Below are positions 1-7,186 of a stretch of DNA of 64,000 nucleotides, piece after piece. Position 1 is the stretch's first letter. Each line of letters starts with the position of its first letter. The position numbers and the translations under genes were made by a program. The notes beneath the pieces were generated by a model. It did no database searches. It saw only the letters and a program-made list of their open reading frames with translations, and was not told where the DNA came from. Origin of the DNA: Longimicrobiales bacterium (GTDB lineage: Bacteria; Gemmatimonadota; Gemmatimonadetes; Longimicrobiales; Gaopeijiaceae). The stretch is from NCBI GenBank assembly GCA_951828585.1, contig OX639991.1:2016576-2080575 (forward strand). The letters run 5' to 3'.

Positions 1-75
1 CCGGCGGCCAGTTGCGTTACGATAGAGGTGTAGTCAAGGGATCATCGATTCGCGCCCCATGCAGGAGGCAGTAAA

Positions 76-1230
76 GTGCGAGAAGGCTTGCAGATGCGAA
101 GACGTGACTTCATCAGGGCGGGAACGCTCGGGGGGCTCGCGGCGGGTGGGGGGATTGGGGGACTGGGGGACCCCTTGGCTGCAATTGTCGGCGGCCCCGG
201 GCGCGGCGTTGCCGAGGGCCGTGTACGCCTCAGCTCCAACGAGAACCCGCTCGGAATCTCGTCGGCGGCGAAAGACGCGCTGGTCGAGGCCATCGTTCTC
301 GCCAACCGCTACCCTGCGGACCAGCACCGGGCCCTCGTGGCCAAACTGGCCGCGGCGCACGAGGTGGGCGAGGATCAGGTGGTGCTGGGAACGGGATCGG
401 CGGAGGTGCTGCAGATGGCCGTCCAGGCGTACGCCGCCCCGCGTGCGAAGCTGGTTATGGCGGAACCGACGTACGAGGCCGTGACCAACTACCAGCGCAC
501 GGAGGCGTACGAACTGGTGAGGGTTCCGCTGACTCCCGGGCACGAGCACGATCTGGATCGCATGCGCGAGGCCGCCGAAAGCTCGGGCCACCCAGCGCTG
601 GTCTACCTCTGCAACCCCAACAACCCGACCGCGACCATCACGTCCAGCGCGGCGATCGACGCCTGGATCGCCGACGCGCCGGATCACGTCTTCTTTCTCT
701 CGGACGAGGCGTACATCGAATACGTCGAAGACGAACGCATGTGGAGTTCGCTCCCGTGGATCGCGAAGAAGCGTAACGTCCTCGTGGTCAGGACGTTTTC
801 GAAGATCTACGGTCTGGCGGGACTTCGGATCGGGTACGGGATCGCCCACCCCGACACGGCGGCGCGCCTCTCCGACTTCGCATCGCGGAACAACATCAAC
901 CAGCTCGCGATCGCCGCGGCCGGCGCGTCCTTCCGCGACGAGGGCCTGATGGAGAAGAGCCGCGTGGTCAACCGCGAGTCGCGGCAGATGGTCGAGGCCA
1001 CGCTGGACGAACTGGGGTTGGAACGCATGCCCACTCAGGCGAACTTTCTCATGCACCGAATCAACGGAGACCTCGCCACCTACCGTGGCCGCATGGCCGA
1101 GGCGGGTTTTCTTGTCGGGCGGGACTTCCCGCCCATGCTGGACTGGAACCGGCTCTCCTTCGGTCTCCCGGAGGACATGGGCCGATTTTGTGACACACTG
1201 CGCGATTTTCGCGGAAAGGGATGGACCTAG
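76..1230 (+). CDS. Tat-exported histidinol-phosphate-aminotransferase-like PLP enzyme
   Basis: Fold-type I pyridoxal-phosphate aminotransferase of the HisC/class I-II family, 384 aa. The N-terminus has a twin-arginine motif (RRRDF) followed by a Gly/Ala-rich stretch, so export by the Tat system to the periplasm is likely. The substrate loop CNPNNPT lies at residues 179-185, the cofactor Asp and Tyr (SDEAY) at 210-213, and the Schiff-base Lys243 sits in TFSKIYGLAGLR. The GTG start at 76 has AGGAGG at 63-68; an ATG at 94 just before the twin arginines is an alternative. The gene stops 3 nt before a TonB-dependent receptor, so the two are probably co-transcribed. HisC proper is cytosolic, so this is more likely a paralogue acting on an extracellular amino compound than the histidine-biosynthesis enzyme. 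The substrate is unknown. Confidence 0.85.
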   Translation: MREGLQMRRRDFIRAGTLGGLAAGGGIGGLGDPLAAIVGGPGRGVAEGRVRLSSNENPLGISSAAKDALVEAIVLANRYPADQHRALVAKLAAAHEVGEDQVVLGTGSAEVLQMAVQAYAAPRAKLVMAEPTYEAVTNYQRTEAYELVRVPLTPGHEHDLDRMREAAESSGHPALVYLCNPNNPTATITSSAAIDAWIADAPDHVFFLSDEAYIEYVEDERMWSSLPWIAKKRNVLVVRTFSKIYGLAGLRIGYGIAHPDTAARLSDFASRNNINQLAIAAAGASFRDEGLMEKSRVVNRESRQMVEATLDELGLERMPTQANFLMHRINGDLATYRGRMAEAGFLVGRDFPPMLDWNRLSFGLPEDMGRFCDTLRDFRGKGWT

Positions 1231-1233
1231 CCA

Positions 1234-4113
1234 ATGAAATCGAAATTGATTCTGATCGGAGCGCTGTTCACGTTCGCCCTGCCCGGTCTCGCTGCGGCTC
1301 AGGGTACGCTGCGGGGCACCATCACGAATGCTGCCACGGGGGCGGCCCTGGAAGGGGCCTCGGTCTCGGTGGCGGACCTCAACATGGGCGCCAACACTAT
1401 GGCTGGCGGCGCGTACGAAATCACCGGCATTCCGGCCGGAACCCACGAGGTGGAGGTCCGTCTGATCGGCTTCCAGCTCGCGCGCCGGGAAGTCACCATC
1501 ACCGAGGGCGGCACGGCCCGGCTGGACGTCGCGCTGACCGAGATGGCGATCGAACTTGGCGGACTGGTCGCCGTGGGCAGCCGTGCGCAGCCCAGAACGG
1601 TGACCGAATCACCCGTGCCGGTCGACGTCATCCGGACCCGGGAACTCGTCAACCAGGGCGATTCCGACCTGGTGAACCTGATCCGCAACGTGGTTCCGTC
1701 GTGGAACGCCAATATCCAGCCGATCTCCGACGCGGCCACCTTCGCGCGGCCCGCCAACCTGCGCGGTCTCGCGCCCGACCACACACTGGTGCTCGTCAAC
1801 GGAAAGCGACGTCATCGCACCGCGGTCATCACCTGGTACGGCAACGGACTCGCCGACGGCTCCCAGGGCCCCGATATCGCGGTCATCCCCGGGTTGGCTC
1901 TCGAGCAGGCCGAGGTTCTCCGCGACGGCGCGTCCGCCCAGTACGGCTCCGACGCGATCGCCGGCGTCATGAACTTCGTGCTGAAGAACGACCGCTCCGG
2001 CGGCGCGATCGAGTTCAAGTCGGGCGGGTATCTCATGGGCGAGACCAGTGAACGCTTCGAAGAGGGCAGTGTGCCGGGAGACGGCGAGATGTACACCGTG
2101 TCGGGCAACGTGGGTCTGCCGCTCGGATCGACCGGCTTCCTGAACCTGACCGGCGAGTACGGCAATGCCTACCCCACGGACCGCAGCACGCAGCGCAACG
2201 ACGCGCTCGCACTGATCGCCGCCGGCAACTCGAGCGTCCGGGCGCCCGCGCAGATCTGGGGCTCGCCCCAGGTCTCGAACGAGATCAAGCTGTGGGCGAA
2301 TATGGGCTACGTATTCGACAACATGTCGTTCTACTCCCACGGCAACTACGTGAGCAAACAGGTCGAGGGCGGGTTCTACTTCCGTAATCCGGGCACCCGC
2401 AGCGGCGTCTTCGGAACGAGGAACGCCGACGGCGACCGGATTCTCCTGGTGGGCGACATGGTGGACGCGGCGGACGGCGTGCTGGACGGATCGGCGGGCT
2501 GTCCCGAGGTTCGGGTTGACGACAATGGCGTGGTGCTCGACCAGGCGGCGTTTGCCCACATCATGAACGATCCCAACTGCTTTAACTTCCGGAAGCTCTT
2601 CCCCGGGGGGTTCACCCCGCAGTTCGGCGCGAACGTGCGCGACGCGTCCGCGGTGGCGGGGCTGAAGGGCACCAGCGGCGACCTGAACTGGGACGCGAGC
2701 GCGAGCTGGGGCAAGTCCAACATGGACTTCTACATGTACAACACGGTCAACGCTTCGCTCGGACCGGACCAGCCGTGCGCCGATGGCAGCAGGGACATTT
2801 CCTTCGTCGTGCCTGATCAGGCCTGCACCCCGTGGTTCGGTCCCGGGATCTACGACCAGCAGGATATGAACCTGAACCTGGACCTCTCCTACGCCGTCGA
2901 CGACAGAATCAACATGGCGGGCGGTGCCGAGTTCCGTAACGAGCGCTTCGAGATCGTCGAGGGCACCAAGGAGTCGTGGACGGAGGGCCAGCTTGCCAGC
3001 CAGGGCTTCCAGCCGGGCTCCAACGGCTTCACCGGGTTCGGCCCCCTGACGAAGGGCAATTGGAACCGGTACAACTTCGCGGCCTACGCGGATCTCGAGA
3101 TCAATGACCGGGACGGGAACTGGACCGTGAGCTTCGCCCAGCGCATCGAGCATTTCTCCGACTTCGGCATGACCGCGAACGGGAAGTTCGCCGGGCGTGT
3201 GGGCCTTTCCGACCAGTTCGCCCTGCGGGCCAGCGTCCAGTCCGGCTTCCGTGCGCCCACGCCCGGTCAGCAGAACGCCTTCAACATCTCGACGATCTAC
3301 GATCCCGCGATCATGGATCTGACGAACAACGGCACGATTCCCTCCACGAATCCACTGGCGGAGCATTTCGGCGGGCAGCCGCTCAAGCCCGAAAAGTCCG
3401 TCAATCTCGCGATGGGGGGCGTGTACGATAGTGGCCCGTTCAATCTCTCGATGGATTTCTTCCAGATCAGGGTGTCGGACCGGCTGACGACCAGCGCGGA
3501 CAGGCAGCTCTCTCCGGAAGAGATCCAGCAATTGGAGGACGACGGCGTTATTCGGGAGGGTGGGGTGCTCGCTCGCTTCCGGTTCTTCATCAACGACTTC
3601 GCGACCACGACCACGGGCATCGACCTGGTGGGCGCTTACGATATTGAGGGAGCGGGCGGCTCCACCACGACCATCAGCAGTGCGTGGAACTGGACGACGA
3701 CGGAGGTGACGCAATTCAACGAGACCACCCTCAACACGCTCCGCATCAGGATCCTTGAGCAAGGGCTTCCGAACGTGCGCGGCAACCTCGCGCTCAACCA
3801 TGTCTTCCCGGCCGGCACCCGCTTCCTGGTGCGCGGCAGCTACTGGGGCGGCTACTTCGACGGTGAGCAGCCGTACTACGAGTCGAATCCCGACAGTACG
3901 ATCGATTACCCGGCCCGCATGCTCGTCGACATGGAGGCGGCCCACACCTTCGCGGATCGCTGGACGCTCACGGTCGGTGGAACGAACGTGCTGAACACCT
4001 ACCCTGAAGAGTATCCGGGCGCGGCGGCCGGCGTCGGCAACCGCTTCGGCCAGTTTACGCCGTTCGGCTTCAACGGCGCCTTCTACTATTCGCGGATCGG
4101 GTACTCCTGGTAA
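1234..4113 (+). CDS. TonB-dependent receptor with N-terminal carboxypeptidase-regulatory domain
   Basis: Outer-membrane active-transport receptor, 959 aa. A Sec signal peptide ends near residue 23 (LAAAQ). Residues about 25-105 form a CarboxypepD_reg-like beta-sandwich. The plug domain (about 115-240) carries the typical VLVNGKRRH, VLRDGASAQYGSDAIAG and NFVLKN signatures. The rest is a 22-strand barrel, ending in an aromatic residue (SRIGYSW) as expected for BAM recognition. It starts 3 nt after the exported aminotransferase gene, which suggests that the two act on the same imported substrate. The ligand cannot be read from the sequence. A strong GC-rich hairpin at 4142-4178 follows it. Confidence 0.92.
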   Translation: MKSKLILIGALFTFALPGLAAAQGTLRGTITNAATGAALEGASVSVADLNMGANTMAGGAYEITGIPAGTHEVEVRLIGFQLARREVTITEGGTARLDVALTEMAIELGGLVAVGSRAQPRTVTESPVPVDVIRTRELVNQGDSDLVNLIRNVVPSWNANIQPISDAATFARPANLRGLAPDHTLVLVNGKRRHRTAVITWYGNGLADGSQGPDIAVIPGLALEQAEVLRDGASAQYGSDAIAGVMNFVLKNDRSGGAIEFKSGGYLMGETSERFEEGSVPGDGEMYTVSGNVGLPLGSTGFLNLTGEYGNAYPTDRSTQRNDALALIAAGNSSVRAPAQIWGSPQVSNEIKLWANMGYVFDNMSFYSHGNYVSKQVEGGFYFRNPGTRSGVFGTRNADGDRILLVGDMVDAADGVLDGSAGCPEVRVDDNGVVLDQAAFAHIMNDPNCFNFRKLFPGGFTPQFGANVRDASAVAGLKGTSGDLNWDASASWGKSNMDFYMYNTVNASLGPDQPCADGSRDISFVVPDQACTPWFGPGIYDQQDMNLNLDLSYAVDDRINMAGGAEFRNERFEIVEGTKESWTEGQLASQGFQPGSNGFTGFGPLTKGNWNRYNFAAYADLEINDRDGNWTVSFAQRIEHFSDFGMTANGKFAGRVGLSDQFALRASVQSGFRAPTPGQQNAFNISTIYDPAIMDLTNNGTIPSTNPLAEHFGGQPLKPEKSVNLAMGGVYDSGPFNLSMDFFQIRVSDRLTTSADRQLSPEEIQQLEDDGVIREGGVLARFRFFINDFATTTTGIDLVGAYDIEGAGGSTTTISSAWNWTTTEVTQFNETTLNTLRIRILEQGLPNVRGNLALNHVFPAGTRFLVRGSYWGGYFDGEQPYYESNPDSTIDYPARMLVDMEAAHTFADRWTLTVGGTNVLNTYPEEYPGAAAGVGNRFGQFTPFGFNGAFYYSRIGYSW

Positions 4114-4141
4114 CTGGTCTCAGACCCGCGTAACCGCAACC

Positions 4142-4178
4142 CCGGCCCCGGGTCGGCCTCGTGCCGGTTCGGGGCCGG
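4142..4178 (+). terminator. Rho-independent-like terminator hairpin after the TonB receptor
   Basis: A 16-bp GC-rich inverted repeat (4142-4157 paired with 4163-4178, three G-U pairs, 5-nt loop) is followed by TGGTTTATGTTG, a weak U-rich tail. It lies between the receptor stop at 4113 and herA at 4201 and separates the two transcription units. The U-tract is poor, so termination may be partial. Confidence 0.6.
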
Positions 4179-4200
4179 TGGTTTATGTTGAGAACCCGTC

Positions 4201-5901
4201 ATGAGCGAACACCCCACCTCACCTCCCGTCGGCCGGGTCATCGGCACGGACCCAGCCACCCCGCTGGAGTTCTGGGTGGCGGTGGGCGACGACTGCTTTC
4301 TGCAGCTCGACGACGTGGTGGTGGTCGAGCGGTCCCTCCCCGGGCGCGCCGAGCCGATCCGCATCTACGGCATGGTCTCCGACCTGCGCGTCCGGCACGA
4401 AGGCGCGCGCTTCGACAGCGATGTCTTCCTGATTGAGGACGGGGTGCTCCCGGCACAGGTCACCGAGGCCGCCAAGGTGCTGGCCACCCGCTTCGAGCCG
4501 GAGGTCTTCGTGCCGCCGGTGCCGGGCGAGATCGTCCGCAAGGCCGTCGGCGAAGCCCGCGACCAGGCCCTCTTCTTCGACGGCATGGAGCGCCGCATCC
4601 CGGCGGGCCTCTCTCGCGACGGCGAGGTCGTCCACGCCAACCTGGAATTCATGGACGGCACGCGGGGCGCGCACGTGAACATCAGCGGGGTCTCGGGCGT
4701 GGCCACCAAGACCAGCTACGCCGTCTTCCTGCTCCACTCGCTCTTCACGTCGGGGGAACTGGGTGCGGGCGCCCACAACACCAAGGCGCTGATCTTCAAT
4801 GTGAAGGGCGAGGACCTCCTCTTCCTCGACCGGCCCAACCGCCACCTCGACGGGGAACAGATGGCGCGCTATGCGACACTGGGTCTCCCGGCCACGCCCT
4901 TCGCGAGCGTCGAGCTGTGGGCGCCGCCCCGCCGGGGGGACCCCTCCGCCGCCCCCCGCACCGGCAGCCGCGCCGACGGCGTGACATCGTTCTTCTGGAC
5001 GCTGGCCGAGTTCTGCCGGGACGAACTGCTGCCCTTCCTGTTCGCGGACGCCGGGGACGAACGGCAGCAGTACACGATCGTCGTGCACAACGTCACGGCG
5101 CGGCTCCGGCGCGAAGCCAAACCCCTCGGCGATGGCGGCGTGCGGATCGGCGGAATCACCTGCCGCACATTCGAGCAGCTGATCGACGTCATCAACGACC
5201 GGCTGGAGGACGAGGGCGACCGGGGCGAATGGGCGGGCCGCTCCATCGGCACCGGCACCATCAACGCTTTCGTGCGCCGCCTCTACGCCTCGCGCCGCGA
5301 CGCCGAGCACCTCGTCCGCGGCGACGTCCCCAACCCGGGGAAGCACCGCATCGGCATGCAGGGGCAGGTCACGGTGGTGGACATCGCGAAGCTGTCGCGC
5401 CGGGCGCAGCGGTTCGTGGTTGGGGTGGTGCTTCGCAAGACCTTCCAGGAGAAGGAGGAGACGGGTTCGCGCGAGCCGCTCCTCTTCGTCGTGCTCGACG
5501 AACTCAACAAGTACGCGCCGCGCGAGGGACACAGCCCGATCAAGGAGATCCTGCTGGACATGGCCGAACGGGGGCGTTCGCTGGGCGTGATCCTGATCGG
5601 GGCGCAGCAGACGGCCAGCGAGGTGGAACGCCGCGTGATCGCCAACTCGTCGCTCCGGGTGGCGGGCCGCCTGGACAGTGCCGAGGCGGGGCGGCCCGAA
5701 TACGCATTCCTCCCGACCGCGCACCGCCAGCGCGCCACCATTCTCAAGCCCGGCACGATGATTCTGTCGCAGCCGGAACTGCCGGTCCCTCTCGTGCTGG
5801 AGTTTCCCTTTCCGGCGTGGGCCACGCGGCCGGATGAGGTGGGGGATGAGCCGGGCGACGCGGAAGACACACGCGATCCATTTGAAGGGCTGGAGGAGTG
5901 A
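4201..5901 (+). CDS. herA: HerA-family hexameric DNA translocase ATPase (bacterial type, DUF87)
   Basis: FtsK/HerA-superfamily ATPase of 566 aa. Known HerA proteins form a hexamer that pumps DNA for end resection together with NurA. The N-terminal ~100 residues look like the HAS-barrel. The P-loop region GVSGVATKTS (Lys170) is a degenerate Walker A with Thr in place of the Gly before Lys. Walker B is FVVLDELNKYAP (Asp433, Glu434), followed by the sensor stretch LIGAQQ. The next genes are sbcD, sbcC and nurA on the same strand, the same order as the archaeal herA-mre11-rad50-nurA cluster, and this supports a repair role. Bacterial HerA also occurs in anti-phage modules with Sir2 or DUF4297, but no such partner is present. 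The ATG at 4201 has no clear Shine-Dalgarno. Confidence 0.85.
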   Translation: MSEHPTSPPVGRVIGTDPATPLEFWVAVGDDCFLQLDDVVVVERSLPGRAEPIRIYGMVSDLRVRHEGARFDSDVFLIEDGVLPAQVTEAAKVLATRFEPEVFVPPVPGEIVRKAVGEARDQALFFDGMERRIPAGLSRDGEVVHANLEFMDGTRGAHVNISGVSGVATKTSYAVFLLHSLFTSGELGAGAHNTKALIFNVKGEDLLFLDRPNRHLDGEQMARYATLGLPATPFASVELWAPPRRGDPSAAPRTGSRADGVTSFFWTLAEFCRDELLPFLFADAGDERQQYTIVVHNVTARLRREAKPLGDGGVRIGGITCRTFEQLIDVINDRLEDEGDRGEWAGRSIGTGTINAFVRRLYASRRDAEHLVRGDVPNPGKHRIGMQGQVTVVDIAKLSRRAQRFVVGVVLRKTFQEKEETGSREPLLFVVLDELNKYAPREGHSPIKEILLDMAERGRSLGVILIGAQQTASEVERRVIANSSLRVAGRLDSAEAGRPEYAFLPTAHRQRATILKPGTMILSQPELPVPLVLEFPFPAWATRPDEVGDEPGDAEDTRDPFEGLEE

Positions 5902-5944
5902 GACACCCGGATCGCCACACTCAACGATCCGATATGTAATGTTA

Positions 5945-5972
5945 AGTTTACAACATGTAAACTCTAGTTTAC
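5945..5972 (+). promoter_or_regulatory. AT-rich palindrome upstream of sbcD
   Basis: In the 127-nt gap between herA and sbcD lies a perfect palindrome with 8-nt arms, AGTTTACA (5945-5952) and TGTAAACT (5956-5963), spaced by 3 nt. A third half-site AGTTTAC follows at 5966-5972. The AT-rich patch stands out in GC-rich surroundings. It could be a repressor operator or part of an internal promoter; TGTAAT at 5935-5940 is a possible -10. No known regulator can be assigned. Confidence 0.45.
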
Positions 5973-6028
5973 CTATTCTCAAACGGACGCCCCCGGGGGC
6001 TACCCTCGCAACCCCCCACCCCCCCATC

Positions 6029-7186
6029 GTGAAGATCCTCCACACCGCCGACTGGCACGTCGGCAGGACCCTGCGTGGCCACAGCCGTGCCGACGAGCAC
6101 AGCGCAGTCCTCGACGAAATCGTCCAGATCGCCCAGGACCAAGCGGTCGACCTCGTCCTCGTCGCCGGCGACCAGTTCGACCGCGCCGTCCCATCCCCCG
6201 AGTCCGAGCGCATCGTCTACGACGCGCTGCTGCGCCTGGCCCGCACCGGCGCGCAGGTCGTGGTCATCGCCGGCAATCACGACAACCCCCGCCGCCTGAC
6301 CGCGGTCCGCCCCCTGCTCAAGCTGGCCGACATTACCGCGGCCTCCTCCGTCGCGGCACCCGGCAAGGGCGGAGTCGTCCGCCTCGCCACCCGATCCGGC
6401 GAGACCGCCTGCATCGCCCTCTTCCCCTTCCAGTCGAAGCGCGGAATCGTCAAGGCCGAAGCCCTCATGACCGGCGATCCCGACGACCACCAGAAGGAGT
6501 ACGCCGACCGTTGCCGCGCGATTGCGGGCGCCCTGTGCGCCGGCTTCGCGGCCGACACCGTCAACCTGGTCGTGGCCCACCTGACCGTGGTGGGCGCCAT
6601 GGCCGGGGGCGGCGAACGCACGGCCCACATCTTCGACTACTACGTCCCCGCCGACATCTTCCCCGTGGAAGCCCACTACGTCGCTCTCGGGCACATCCAC
6701 CGACCCCAGCGGATCCCCGGACGCTGTCCCATCCGGTACGCCGGGTCGCCCTTCGCCCTCGACTTCGGGGAGACCCACGGCGAGCACAGCGTCACCCTCA
6801 TCGAGGCGGAGGCGGGAAAGCCGGCGCACGTCGAGCAGATCCCCCTGAAATCGGGGCGGGCGCTCACCACCATTCGCGGCGGCAGCCTTCAACTGGAGCA
6901 ACTGGCCGGCACCACCGGCGACGATTTCCTGCGCGTGTACGTCGAGGAGGCGCCCACACCCGGTCTGGCGGAGCGGGTGCGGGACATGTTCCCCCACGCG
7001 GTGGACGTGATCGTCGCCCCCCCGGGAAAGACCGCCACCAAGCGAAAGGCGATCGACCCGGGCGAGCTGCGCGACCCGCGCGCCCAGTTCCAGCGCTACC
7101 TCAGGGAGCGCGGCATCGAGGGCGACGAGCTGTCGAAGCTCTTCGCCGAATTGCTGGAGGAGGAGTATGCGTCCCCTTCGGCTTGA
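6029..7186 (+). CDS. sbcD: SbcD/Mre11-type DNA exonuclease subunit
   Basis: Calcineurin-like metallophosphoesterase of 385 aa, the nuclease subunit of the SbcCD (Mre11-Rad50) complex that processes DNA ends and hairpins with Mn2+. The metal-binding motifs appear in order: DWHVG near the start, GDQFD, GNHDN, VVAHLT and LGHIHRPQ. The reading frame is open back to 5834, but conserved sequence begins at V/M-KILHTADWHVG, so the GTG at 6029 is chosen although no Shine-Dalgarno is visible. The stop overlaps the sbcC start by 20 nt, indicating translational coupling. It is the second gene of the herA-sbcD-sbcC-nurA operon. Confidence 0.92.
   Translation: MKILHTADWHVGRTLRGHSRADEHSAVLDEIVQIAQDQAVDLVLVAGDQFDRAVPSPESERIVYDALLRLARTGAQVVVIAGNHDNPRRLTAVRPLLKLADITAASSVAAPGKGGVVRLATRSGETACIALFPFQSKRGIVKAEALMTGDPDDHQKEYADRCRAIAGALCAGFAADTVNLVVAHLTVVGAMAGGGERTAHIFDYYVPADIFPVEAHYVALGHIHRPQRIPGRCPIRYAGSPFALDFGETHGEHSVTLIEAEAGKPAHVEQIPLKSGRALTTIRGGSLQLEQLAGTTGDDFLRVYVEEAPTPGLAERVRDMFPHAVDVIVAPPGKTATKRKAIDPGELRDPRAQFQRYLRERGIEGDELSKLFAELLEEEYASPSA

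Noticed and set aside
12-23. 12-mer TTGCGTTACGAT shared with 30530-30541
   Set aside because: Exact 12-mers repeat by chance in 64 kb, and no -10 box fits at both places.
34-1446. Long minus-strand reading frame opposite the aminotransferase gene
   Set aside because: It is the GC-rich shadow of a well-supported gene; the predicted product is Arg/Val-rich without family motifs. Similar shadows at 1609-3945, 4219-6213, 21180-22820, 43232-44152 and 59962-61425 were dropped for the same reason.
4201-5901. HerA as part of a HerA-Sir2 or HerA-DUF4297 anti-phage system
   Set aside because: No Sir2 or DUF4297 gene lies next to it; the neighbours are sbcD, sbcC and nurA.
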